A stretch of DNA of 64,000 nucleotides from Actinomadura spongiicola (GTDB lineage: Bacteria > Actinomycetota > Actinomycetes > Streptosporangiales > Streptosporangiaceae). A program made the position numbers and the translations under genes. This document shows positions 15,489 through 23,007 of this stretch, piece by piece. Numbering within the stretch: position 1 is the first letter of the stretch; every line of letters begins with the position of its first letter. The stretch lies in the NCBI RefSeq assembly GCF_003432485.1, contig NZ_QVNQ01000003.1:806001-870000 (forward strand), given 5' to 3'. The notes under the pieces are model-generated. The model did no database searches and was not told where the DNA came from. It saw only the letters and a list, made by a program, of their open reading frames with translations.

Positions 15489-16664
15489 TCAGAAGCCGCA
15501 GGGGATGTCGTTGAGCCTGCACGCCTGCGGGGTGGTCGTCGCGCCGGCCGCGCCGAACTGGATCTCCCACGTTCCGCCGGGCGGGATCGCGGGGGCGCCG
15601 TCCAGGTTGCCGATCTCGGCGTTCTCACCGCCGCGGACGAGCCGTGCGCCCCAGATGTTCTTCACGTCCGCGCCGGGGACGCGGAAGGTCAGCCGCCAGG
15701 TCGGCATCGGACGGTCGGTGCGGTTGGTGATGACCATCCGGCCTTCGAAGTATCCCTCGTCCTGTTGGGCGAGTTGGTAGGTGATGCCGTCGCCCTCCAC
15801 TACCGGGCCGATCGGCGCGGTCGACACGGCCGGTGCGGGGGACGCGGGCGGCTGAGCGGGTGTCCCGGCGGTCGGTTCTCCGCTGGGCCGCGGAGGCGTC
15901 GCGGGCGCTTCGCTGGGATTCGGTCCGCCGGGTGTCGCCGGGGCAGGGGCCTCCGGGGCGGGCGTGGACGCCCGCGGCGGCGATGTCTTCCCCTCCGTCT
16001 CGGAGCCGCGGGTGACCAGCAGCATCGCGACCGCGGCGGCGAGGAGCAGCGCCGCGCCGATCACCATGAGCAGCAGCGGACGCCGTGACCTCGACGGCGG
16101 TACTCCTCCCGACGGCGACGCGACGGGCGGCATGGCCGGGGCGGTGGCGTCGAACGGCGGCGGCACCGTCCCTTCGGCGGGACGCGGGGACGCTTCGGTT
16201 CCGCTGCTCGCCTGTTCGGCTCCGACGCCGAACTGTGCCGTCCAGGGCGCCTCCTCGTGCATGACCGCCTGGCCCGCCTCTTCGGGAATGGTGGCCTCGT
16301 CGGGCATGGTGGCCTCGTCGGGCAGCGTGGCCGGGTCGGTGGCGGGTTCCTCCGCGGGGAGGGGCTCGGACGCCGTCGCCTGCGGTGAGACGGCGAGGTC
16401 GGCGATGGTCACCGAGGGCCGGTCCTCCGGCTCGTCGCGGTCGTCGACCGGCGGGTCCTGGAGCGTGGCGTCCGGCGGGACGTCCTGGAGCGTCGCGTCG
16501 GAGTCGACGAGATCGTCCACGGGCTCGTCGACGACGGTCGACTCCGGTCCGGCTCCGGCGGCCCGCGTCCCGGGATCGGTGATCGTGTCGGGGACGTGGA
16601 ACTCGGCGGTGGTCCTGTGGTCCGGGGGCGTGTACCCGGGCTCCTCGCGGCTCAACTCGTCCAC
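15489..16664 (-). CDS. Single-pass membrane protein with extracellular CBM2-type domain
   Basis: The N-terminal 190 residues are acidic and of low complexity (repeats of the type DATLQD and DEATMPDE). A membrane helix follows (RPLLLMVIGAALLLAAAVAML), then a Pro/Ala/Thr-rich linker. The C-terminal domain of about 100 residues has cellulose-binding family 2 features: VITNRTDRPMPTWRLTFRVPG, IWGARL, IPPGGTWEIQFGA and the terminal Cys pair. The protein therefore displays a carbohydrate-binding-like domain outside the cell with an acidic cytoplasmic tail. The start is uncertain: GTG 16664 is preferred, while GTG 16769 would overlap the next gene. Confidence 0.75.
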   Translation of the reverse strand: MDELSREEPGYTPPDHRTTAEFHVPDTITDPGTRAAGAGPESTVVDEPVDDLVDSDATLQDVPPDATLQDPPVDDRDEPEDRPSVTIADLAVSPQATASEPLPAEEPATDPATLPDEATMPDEATIPEEAGQAVMHEEAPWTAQFGVGAEQASSGTEASPRPAEGTVPPPFDATAPAMPPVASPSGGVPPSRSRRPLLLMVIGAALLLAAAVAMLLVTRGSETEGKTSPPRASTPAPEAPAPATPGGPNPSEAPATPPRPSGEPTAGTPAQPPASPAPAVSTAPIGPVVEGDGITYQLAQQDEGYFEGRMVITNRTDRPMPTWRLTFRVPGADVKNIWGARLVRGGENAEIGNLDGAPAIPPGGTWEIQFGAAGATTTPQACRLNDIPCGF

Positions 16665-16743
16665 CTCGCTGTTCGTCGACCTCAGAGAGTCCGACGACGA
16701 TCGGGGTGGATCGGTTCGTGACGAACCGGGACGTATCAGAGCC

Positions 16744-17115
16744 TCAGGCGGTGGGCGCGGGTTCCACACCGCGGCGGGCGGCCTGCCGCAACTGCCGGTT
16801 GAGCAGGTCGGTGATCAGCTCGATGGCGTCGGGGGTGGTGGCGTCGTGGGCGCCGCTGAGCCAGCGGGTGGCCTCGGCCAGCAGGTCCTCGGCGGTGTCG
16901 GCGGCGGAACCCTCGTCCGCCAGCCGGCCGAGGACGTCGCCGAGCCGCATCGCCGCGTCGGCGCGGCCGGACTCGGCGGCCCGCCGGTACCAGTCCGCGG
17001 CCTGCTCCAGGTCGCCTTCGCGCTCGTAGGCCTCGCCCAGGACGAACGCCACGTCCGTCCACGTCCCGCCCGTCGGACGCCCCCGGTCCTCGGGGCTCCA
17101 GGGTCGGACAGACAT
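16744..17115 (-). CDS. Small Sel1/TPR-like repeat protein
   Basis: The 123-residue protein contains VAFVLGEAYEREGDLEQAADWYRRAAESGRADAAMRLGDVLGRL-type helical repeats (written here in part: AYEREGDLEQAADWYRRAA). This is a Sel1/tetratricopeptide-like pair of helices, followed by a helical C-terminal half. Such repeats mediate protein-protein contacts. It lies directly upstream of the CBM2 membrane protein on the same strand, so the two may act together. Partner unknown. Confidence 0.75.
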   Translation of the reverse strand: MSVRPWSPEDRGRPTGGTWTDVAFVLGEAYEREGDLEQAADWYRRAAESGRADAAMRLGDVLGRLADEGSAADTAEDLLAEATRWLSGAHDATTPDAIELITDLLNRQLRQAARRGVEPAPTA

Positions 17116-17281
17116 GCGATCACTCCGGCGGTTCGGTCAACTGAGAAACGGCGCGGGTGGAACGTCACACGCGCCGTACCGGTCCATGGTGGCCGCTCCA
17201 CACGAAATCCGCCACCCGTTTCGCAACTTTCAGCGAAAAATCCGCTTAGTCGCACCGTACCGCCGCAAAGACGACCGTTCG

Positions 17282-17563
17282 TCAGGCCGCGACGACGTCC
17301 TGGTAGTCGGGGTGCTTCTCGATCCACCTCTTGATGAACGGGCAGACCGGCACGGCCGACAGGCCCCGGGCGCGGAGGTCGTCCAGCACCCCGCGGGCCA
17401 GCGAACCGCCCACGCCCTTGCCCTCGTACGCGGAGTCGACCTCGGTGTGGATGAGGGCGACGGCGCCGTCCCCCGGCTCGTACTCGACGAACCCGGCGAC
17501 CTCGCCGTCCAGCCTGATCTCGTAACGGTTCTGCTCTGCGACGTCGATGATCTCGGTGCTCAT
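17282..17563 (-). CDS. GNAT-like N-acetyltransferase (YjdJ/COG2388 type)
   Basis: This minimal acetyltransferase domain of 93 residues contains AGFVEYEPGDGAVALIHTEV, the acetyl-CoA loop YEGKGVGGSLARGVLDDLRA, and the diagnostic CPFIKRWIEKHPDY near the end. COG2388 proteins are small GNAT folds with a conserved Cys before the PFI motif. Their physiological substrate is not known. It is monocistronic, 43 bases from the cimA stop. Confidence 0.92.
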   Translation of the reverse strand: MSTEIIDVAEQNRYEIRLDGEVAGFVEYEPGDGAVALIHTEVDSAYEGKGVGGSLARGVLDDLRARGLSAVPVCPFIKRWIEKHPDYQDVVAA

Positions 17564-17606
17564 GCCCTCGATAATGCCCGCACGGCCGAGGTCATTCCCG
17601 CCGGGG

Positions 17607-19184
17607 CTAGCCCGCCTCGTATCCGGCGCGGAGCAGGCAGTAGGTGACGGCCTCCTCCAGCGCCTGCCAGGACGCGGCGATGACGTTGTCCTCGACGCCG
17701 ACCGTCCCCCATTCGCGTTCGCCGTCGCTGGACTCGACGAGCACCCGCGTGCGGGCGTCGGTGCCGTGCGCGCCCTCCAGGATGCGGACCTTGTAGTCGA
17801 CGAGCTCCAGCCGCGCCAGCTCCGGGTACAGCCGTCCCAGCGCGATGCGCAACGCGTTGTCGAGGGCGTTGACGGGACCGTTCCCCTCCCCCGTGGCGAT
17901 GATCCGCTCGCCCTTGGCGTGCAGCTTCACGGTGGCCTCGCTGACCATGGAGCCGTCCGGGCGGCGCTCCACGATCGACCGCCACGACTCGACCTCGAAG
18001 TGCCGCTGCCGGACGCCGGTCAGCTCCTCGCGCAGCAGCAGCTCGAACGAGGCGTCCGCGGCCTCGAACGTGTAGCCGGTGGACTCCAGCTCCTTGACCC
18101 GGTCGACGACGGCCTTGGCCTTCTCGCCGGACAGGTCGTAGCCGAGTTCGCGGCCCTTCAGCTCCACGGACGCGCGCCCGGCCATGCTCGACACCAGCAT
18201 CCGCATGTCGTTGCCGACGGCCGCCGGGTCGATGTGCTGGTACAGGTCCGGGTCGACCTTGACGGCGGACGCGTGCAGCCCCGCCTTGTGCGCGAACGCC
18301 GACACGCCCACGTAGGGCTGCTGCGAGCTGGGCGCGACGTTGGTGACCTCGGAGACGGCGTGCGCGATGCGGGTCATCTCGGCGAGCTGGGCGTCGGAGA
18401 CCAGCGACATGCCGCGCTTGAGCTGGAGGTTCCCGACGACGGTGAACAGGTTGGCGTTGCCGCTGCGTTCGCCGTACCCGTTGGCGCAGCCCTGCACGTG
18501 GGTGGCCCCGGCCTTCACGGCGGCGAGGGTGTTCGCGACGGCGCAGCCGGAGTCGTCGTGGCAGTGGATGCCGACGCGGACGCCGAGGGACACGACGTCG
18601 TGGACGATGTCGGCCAGCTCGTCGGGGAGCATGCCGCCGTTGGTGTCGCACAGCGCGACGACGTCCGCGCCCGCCTCGGCGGCGGCGCGGACGGCCTCCA
18701 GCGCGTAGGCGCGGTTCGCGTGGTAGCCGTCGAAGAAGTGCTCGGCGTCCAGGAAGACTCGTTGGCCCTCCGCACGCAGGTGGGAGACCGTGTCGCGGAT
18801 CATCGCGAGGTTCTCCTCCAGGGTGGTGCGGAGGGCCAGCTCGACGTGCCTGTCGTGACTCTTGGCGACAAGGGTCACGACGGACGCGCCGGAGTCGCGC
18901 AGCGCGGCAACCTGGGGGTCGTCGGCGGCCCGCACACCGGCCCGGCGGGTCGCGCCGAACGCGGTGAGCTGCGCGTGCGTCAGGTCGAGCTCTGTTCGAG
19001 CGCGCCTGAAGAATTCGGTGTCCTTCGGGTTGGCCCCGGGCCAGCCGCCCTCGATGAAGCCCACGCCGAGGTCGTCGAGGTGCCGCGCGATGGCGAGCTT
19101 GTCGGGCACGGAGAGGTTGAGCCCCTCCTGCTGCGAACCGTCGCGCAGAGTGGTGTCGTAGACGTGGAAAGCGTCGCCTTGCAT
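17607..19184 (-). CDS. cimA: Citramalate synthase
   Basis: The 525-residue enzyme has the TIM-barrel signature YDTTLRDGSQQEG at the N-terminus, the metal-binding GIHCHDDSG, and a C-terminal LeuA-like allosteric domain (about 400-520). Length and motifs match citramalate synthase rather than isopropylmalate synthase. It condenses pyruvate with acetyl-CoA to (R)-citramalate, giving 2-oxobutyrate for isoleucine without threonine deaminase. ATG 19184 gives the standard N-terminus MQGDAFHVYDTTLRDG; a GTG at 19220 would add 12 unlikely residues. A leader peptide and attenuator lie directly upstream, so expression should respond to branched-chain aminoacyl-tRNA. Confidence 0.93.
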   Translation of the reverse strand: MQGDAFHVYDTTLRDGSQQEGLNLSVPDKLAIARHLDDLGVGFIEGGWPGANPKDTEFFRRARTELDLTHAQLTAFGATRRAGVRAADDPQVAALRDSGASVVTLVAKSHDRHVELALRTTLEENLAMIRDTVSHLRAEGQRVFLDAEHFFDGYHANRAYALEAVRAAAEAGADVVALCDTNGGMLPDELADIVHDVVSLGVRVGIHCHDDSGCAVANTLAAVKAGATHVQGCANGYGERSGNANLFTVVGNLQLKRGMSLVSDAQLAEMTRIAHAVSEVTNVAPSSQQPYVGVSAFAHKAGLHASAVKVDPDLYQHIDPAAVGNDMRMLVSSMAGRASVELKGRELGYDLSGEKAKAVVDRVKELESTGYTFEAADASFELLLREELTGVRQRHFEVESWRSIVERRPDGSMVSEATVKLHAKGERIIATGEGNGPVNALDNALRIALGRLYPELARLELVDYKVRILEGAHGTDARTRVLVESSDGEREWGTVGVEDNVIAASWQALEEAVTYCLLRAGYEAG

Positions 19185-19218
19185 GTGCTGGTACCCCCAA
19201 GGGCCTGCGCCAGGACAC

Positions 19219-19287
19219 AAAAAAGACCCCTCACGGACGTGAGAGGTCTGCGCGCCGGCGCTGTCCTGTTAGCTGCTGCCGGCGCGC
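19219..19287 (-). promoter_or_regulatory. Transcription attenuator of cimA (antiterminator and terminator hairpins)
   Basis: On the minus strand a stem GCGCGCCGGC/GCCGGCGCGC (19278-19287 with 19250-19259) overlaps the end of the leader ORF. It is followed at once by a terminator stem AGACCTCTCAC/GTGAGGGGTCT (19239-19249 with 19224-19234) and six T residues (19219-19224). The arms abut, so ribosome position on the leader could decide which structure forms. Confidence 0.8.
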
Positions 19288-19316
19288 CAGCCGATAATCA
19301 CGAGGCTGTGGCGCAT
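19269..19316 (-). CDS. Leader peptide of the cimA attenuator
   Basis: This 15-codon ORF encodes MRHSLVIIGWRAGSS with Leu-Val-Ile-Ile at codons 5-8, followed by TAA. Consecutive branched-chain codons before a GC-rich hairpin and an intrinsic terminator are the classic layout of ribosome-mediated attenuation. It ends 84 bases before cimA. There is little space to ilvE (19426), so a promoter must lie between 19317 and 19425 or the transcript reads through from ilvE. Confidence 0.8.
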   Translation of the reverse strand: MRHSLVIIGWRAGSS

Positions 19317-19425
19317 GACGTACACAGTGTGCCACATGCTTTTCATGCTCGGGACATCCGTCCCGCATCCTGAGACGACGCGGCCCCGGGGCCCGGCGCG
19401 CCCGAGGCCCGCGTCGCCACCGCGA

Positions 19426-20529
19426 TCAGACGATCTTGTGGACCCAGCCGTAGGGGTCGGGACGGGTGCCGTACTGGATGCCGACCAGCTCCTGGCGCAG
19501 CTTCATCGACACCTCACCGGGCTCGCCGTCACCGATCGTCCACTCGCGGTCGGCGCCCTTGACCCGGCCGACCGGGCTGATGATCGCGGCGGTGCCGCAG
19601 CCGAACACCTCGGTGATCTCCCCGGACTCGCACCCGGACTGCCAGTCCTCGATGCTGATCTTCCCTTCCTCGACGGGGATGCCGAGGTCGGGCGCCAGTT
19701 TGAGCATCGAGTCGCGGGTGACGCCCGCGAGGAGCGTCCCGGTGAGCGCTGGGGTGAGGAGCCGTGTCCGCGTCCCGGAGCCGTAGACGAACATGAGGTT
19801 CATCGACCCGACCTCCTCGACCCAGCGGTGCTCCACGGCGTCCAGCCAGACGACCTGGTCACAGCCCTGAGCGACGGCCTCCGCCTGACCGGCGAACGAC
19901 GCGGCGTAGTTGCCGCCGGTCTTCGCCTCGCCGGTGCCGCCGGGGGCGGCGCGGGTGTAGTCCTGCGACAGCCACACCGAGACGGGCTTGATGCCCCGCG
20001 GGTAGTAGAGCCCGGACGGGGACGCGATGACCATGAAGAGGAACTCGTTCGCCGGGCTGTTGACGCCGAGCGCGCGGGTGGTCGCGAACATGAACGGGCG
20101 CAGGTACAGGCTGTGCCCCTCGGTGTCGGGCACCCAGTCCTTGTCGGTGCGGACGAGCAGCTCGATCGCCTCCACGAAGAGTTGCTCGGGGATCTCCGGC
20201 ATCGCCATCCGCCGCGCCGACCGGTTCATCCGCGCGGCGTTCATGTGCGGCCGGAAGGTCACGATCGACCCGTCGGGCTGCTTGTAGGCCTTGAGGCCCT
20301 CGAAGAGCTCCTGCGCGTAGTGGAAGACCTGGCTGGCCGGATCCATCGGGATCGGGCCGTAGGGTTCCAGTCGCGCGTCATGCCATCCCCGGTCCGCCGA
20401 GTACCGGATCGTGATCATGTGGTCGGTGAAGTACCGGCCGAAGCCGGGGTCGGCCAGGACGCGCTCACGTTCGGCGGCGGTCGCGGGCCGCTCGGTACGC
20501 GTGATCTCGAAATCCAGGGTGCTGCTCAT
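19426..20529 (-). CDS. ilvE: Branched-chain amino acid aminotransferase
   Basis: The 367-residue PLP-dependent class IV aminotransferase shows the active-site lysine context EAKTGGNYAASFAGQAEA and the substrate-pocket segment VWLDAVEHRWVEEVGSMN. EEGKISIEDWQSG and FGCGTAAIISPVG bind the cofactor phosphate. The length fits the BCAT IIIa group. It makes Leu, Ile and Val from their 2-oxo acids. It lies between leuB and cimA on the same strand, consistent with a branched-chain biosynthetic cluster. Confidence 0.96.
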   Translation of the reverse strand: MSSTLDFEITRTERPATAAERERVLADPGFGRYFTDHMITIRYSADRGWHDARLEPYGPIPMDPASQVFHYAQELFEGLKAYKQPDGSIVTFRPHMNAARMNRSARRMAMPEIPEQLFVEAIELLVRTDKDWVPDTEGHSLYLRPFMFATTRALGVNSPANEFLFMVIASPSGLYYPRGIKPVSVWLSQDYTRAAPGGTGEAKTGGNYAASFAGQAEAVAQGCDQVVWLDAVEHRWVEEVGSMNLMFVYGSGTRTRLLTPALTGTLLAGVTRDSMLKLAPDLGIPVEEGKISIEDWQSGCESGEITEVFGCGTAAIISPVGRVKGADREWTIGDGEPGEVSMKLRQELVGIQYGTRPDPYGWVHKIV

Positions 20530-20642
20530 CGCGGTCTCGTCCTCTCGCGGATCGCCGGCGCGGCCTCATCGCCGCTTCGGCTTCCATAGTCCCTATTGTC
20601 CTACTTCGTCTAGACCCACTCCTCCGGGGCGCGGCGCACACA

Positions 20643-20674
20643 AAGAACCGGGCGCGCCGCGAGGGCACGCCCGG
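20643..20674 (-). terminator. Probable terminator after leuB
   Basis: On the minus strand CCGGGCGTG pairs with CGCGCCCGG around a GC-rich loop, followed by TTCTTTG. It lies 32 bases after the leuB stop and before the ilvE leader region. The T-run is imperfect. Confidence 0.5.
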
Positions 20675-20705
20675 AGTTCCCTGGTTTCGGCAGAGAGGCG
20701 TGCCC

Positions 20706-21755
20706 TCAGCCGGATACTCGCTTGGCGATCGCGTCGCCGATCTGGGACGTGGACCGCTCACCGAAGGCGGCCCGTTCCGCGAGGTCGTCGGAGACGGCCC
20801 GCTCGACACGGCGGGCGGCGTCGCCCTCGCCGATGTGGTCGAGCAGCATGGCGACGGACAGGATGGTCGCGGTCGGGTCGGCCTTGCGCTGCCCCGCGAT
20901 GTCGGGGGCGCTGCCGTGCACCGGCTCGAACATCGACGGCGCGGTCCGGTCGGGGTTGACGTTGCCGGACGCGGCGAGCCCGATGCCCCCGGCGACCGCG
21001 GCGCCGAGGTCGGTGATGATGTCGCCGAACAGGTTGTCGGTGACGATCACGTCGAACCGCCGCGGCTGCGACACGAAGAACATCGTGGCCGCGTCGACAT
21101 GGCAGTAGGCGGTCGTGACCTGCGGGTACTCTTCCGCGACCCGCTTGAGGACGCGCTGGTACAGGTCACCCGCGAAGGTGAGGACGTTGTCCTTGTGGAC
21201 GAGTGTCAGATGCTTGCGGGGCCGCGAGGCGGCGACTTCGAACGCGTACCGGATGACCCGCTCGACGCCGTAGGCGGTGTTGACGCTCTCCTGCGTGGCG
21301 ACCTCGTGCCGGGTGCCCTTGCGCAGGACACCGCCGACACCGGTGTACGGACCCTCGGTGCCCTCCCGGACGACGACCATGTCGATGTCGTCCGTCGTCA
21401 CGCCCGCCAGGGGCGTCGCGACGCCCGGAAACAGCTTCACCGGCCGCAGGTTGACGTAGTGGTCGAGCTCGAACCGGGCCCGCAGCAGCAGGCCGCGCTC
21501 CAGGGTTCCGCTCGGGACGGTCGGGTCACCAACCGCACCCAGCAGGATGACGTCCTGCTGACGCAGCTCCTCCAGCACCGAGTCGGGCAGCGTCTCACCG
21601 GTGCGATGCCAGCGGGCGGCGCCGAGGTCGTACTCGGTCCGCTCGAACGTGAGCTCACCGGACACGGCGTCGAGAACCTTCAGCCCTTCGGCGACGACCT
21701 CGGGACCGATCCCGTCACCGGGGATGACGGCCAGACGAACACTGCGGGAAACCAT
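20706..21755 (-). CDS. leuB: 3-isopropylmalate dehydrogenase
   Basis: The 349-residue decarboxylating dehydrogenase has the family motif [19 protein letters not shown] (active-site Lys). It also has [27 protein letters not shown] with the metal-binding Asp residues, and the NAD site [14 protein letters not shown]. It oxidises 3-isopropylmalate in leucine synthesis. The ATG at 21755 gives [20 protein letters not shown], with the conserved GDGIGPE near the start. Downstream genes on the same strand are ilvE and cimA; upstream is the FhuF-like gene. Confidence 0.96.
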   Translation of the reverse strand: MVSRSVRLAVIPGDGIGPEVVAEGLKVLDAVSGELTFERTEYDLGAARWHRTGETLPDSVLEELRQQDVILLGAVGDPTVPSGTLERGLLLRARFELDHYVNLRPVKLFPGVATPLAGVTTDDIDMVVVREGTEGPYTGVGGVLRKGTRHEVATQESVNTAYGVERVIRYAFEVAASRPRKHLTLVHKDNVLTFAGDLYQRVLKRVAEEYPQVTTAYCHVDAATMFFVSQPRRFDVIVTDNLFGDIITDLGAAVAGGIGLAASGNVNPDRTAPSMFEPVHGSAPDIAGQRKADPTATILSVAMLLDHIGEGDAARRVERAVSDDLAERAAFGERSTSQIGDAIAKRVSG

Positions 21756-21798
21756 GCGCGCACTCTACTGCAAACGTCTCAGTGCCTGGGCTTTCATC

Positions 21799-22473
21799 TC
21801 ACATCCCGGGACGCAGGCCACAATCGCCGCACATGCCCCCACCAGGCACACGGTAGTACAGGCAACAGTTGCGCCGGACGAACCCGTGCGGCCCCCACGT
21901 CCCCACCCCCGCCAGGGGCTCACGCGTGAGCAACTCCCGAACAAGACCGCGCCGCACACCGGCGCCCGGCCCGACGTTCAGACTTCCGACAAGCGCCGAG
22001 GCCGCGTTGCCCCACACCAACCCGTCCGCGAGGTTCACAAAGGTGAGCATCGACTCATACAACGGCCGAAGCAGCCCGTCCACGACCATGACGTGAAGAC
22101 GTTCAGCGACCCACGCGAGATCGTCCGCCCGCCATCCCCGCGGCTCAACAAGCCCCACCCCGACCGGCTCGACCCGCCACCGAAGCCCACCCAAATCGGG
22201 CACGACTCCCAGAGACGCCGCAGCGACGACCGGCGACCACAAACGCGCCGCGAGCCCCTGGAAGAGCAACGAGGCCGCGACCCGCCGCTCCCCGGTCCCG
22301 AGCCGCTCGGCGTAATCACCGGTCAAGGCCGCGAGCCGAGCGGGATCGCCGGGAAACGGCTGCCACCCGCCCCCGCCGACCCCGTCACCCGTAAGGATCT
22401 CGAAGTACGGCCCGATCCGAGCGACATCCCGCAACACCCGAGCCACTTCCTCGGAACCGACATCGAGTGGCAT
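21799..22473 (-). CDS. FhuF-like (2Fe-2S) protein, putative siderophore-iron reductase
   Basis: The 224-residue protein ends with RRNCCLYYRVPGGGMCGDCGL, the C-terminal CC-x10-C-x2-C [2Fe-2S] motif of FhuF and related ferric-siderophore reductases. The N-terminal part is Ala/Leu/Val-rich and has the RRVAASLLFQGLAARLWSPV segment typical of actinobacterial members, where it forms the ferrioxamine-reductase-like fold. No siderophore transporter or synthesis genes are nearby. It is 43 bases upstream of leuB in the same orientation, but a joint role is doubtful; both being expressed in the same operon is possible. Confidence 0.85.
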   Translation of the reverse strand: MPLDVGSEEVARVLRDVARIGPYFEILTGDGVGGGGWQPFPGDPARLAALTGDYAERLGTGERRVAASLLFQGLAARLWSPVVAAASLGVVPDLGGLRWRVEPVGVGLVEPRGWRADDLAWVAERLHVMVVDGLLRPLYESMLTFVNLADGLVWGNAASALVGSLNVGPGAGVRRGLVRELLTREPLAGVGTWGPHGFVRRNCCLYYRVPGGGMCGDCGLRPGM

Positions 22474-22515
22474 ACCCCGAGTGTCCCACCAGCCGCAGTG
22501 GAGATCCGGTGGAGA

Positions 22516-22608
22516 CTAGTCGGCGCGGCGGTCCAGGGCGGTCTGCAGGGCGCGGGCCGCTTCTTCCTCGGCCTCGTCGGCGGGTGCGTTGGTCCAGGTT
22601 TCGTTCAT
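22516..22608 (-). CDS. Possible small acidic protein (30 residues)
   Basis: This short ORF starts with ATG at 22608, with GGAG 7 bases upstream, and ends with TAG. It begins MNETWTNAPADEAEEEAARA and ends QTALDRRAD, an amphipathic, strongly acidic helix. No known family is recognised. The SD spacing and codon GC3 bias are consistent with translation. It lies 43 bases before the FhuF-like gene (whose start is 22473) on the same strand, so it might be its leader or partner. Confidence 0.35.
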   Translation of the reverse strand: MNETWTNAPADEAEEEAARALQTALDRRAD

Positions 22609-22780
22609 GGGATTACTCCAGTTCGCTGAGCTGGTGGCCGTAGGGCCGCCGGGACGCCGTGGTTCGCACGGTCCGGCGAGGGAGATCGGACTAACGGCCA
22701 GGCAGAGCCTCCGCAGCGGGTGCCGGCCTGCCGATGATCAGGCCCCGCTGCGGCAGCGAAGGATTACTACGAAGCGCCGC

Positions 22781-22852
22781 ATGACTATCACTGAGACTAC
22801 CCAAGCCACGACCAACGTGTCCCGATCCGTGGCCGAATTTCTCACACTATGA
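22781..22852 (+). CDS. Possible 23-residue Thr-rich peptide
   Basis: The short ORF MTITETTQATTNVSRSV... ends AEFLTL-stop and has six Thr in its first 11 residues. An AAGGA lies 17 bases upstream, too far for a good SD, and the stretch is lower in GC than its surroundings. No relative is recognised and no modification enzyme is nearby. It is recorded because the low-GC patch and its position before a structured RNA element are unusual; it may be non-coding. Confidence 0.2.
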   Translation: MTITETTQATTNVSRSVAEFLTL

Positions 22853-22867
22853 GACGCCAGCCGTCAC

Positions 22868-22989
22868 GTGAGCGCGCTACCTGCCCGGGGAGGCGACGCC
22901 GAAGGCGAGCCTCCCCGGGCAGATCGCGAAGCGATGTCGCGCTCACACATTCATGGTCAGGGGTGCGAGCCGCCAGGCGAGCACCCCTG
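22868..22989. other. Multi-hairpin element: three-way junction plus extra stem
   Basis: The outer stem GTGAGCGCG/CGCGCTCAC (22868-22876 with 22938-22946) encloses CTGCCCGGGGAGGC/GCCTCCCCGGGCAG (22881-22894 with 22909-22922). It also encloses ATCGC-GAA-GCGAT (22923-22935). Next to it stands CAGGGGTGC/GCACCCCTG (22958-22966 with 22981-22989). All stems are perfect. On the minus strand it is the 3' region of serA and probably includes its terminator. On the plus strand it could be a structured RNA. Confidence 0.6.
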
Positions 22990-23007
22990 GGCCGGGAATG
23001 CAATGAA

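Noticed and set aside
17547..19373. 608-residue plus-strand ORF opposite cimA
   Set aside because: It is rich in Arg, Asp, Val and Gly with no motif, while the minus strand encodes intact citramalate synthase. Such long antisense frames are expected at this GC content.
20465..20809. 114-residue minus-strand ORF at the ilvE start
   Set aside because: It overlaps ilvE in another frame and the leuB terminator; composition is antisense-like.
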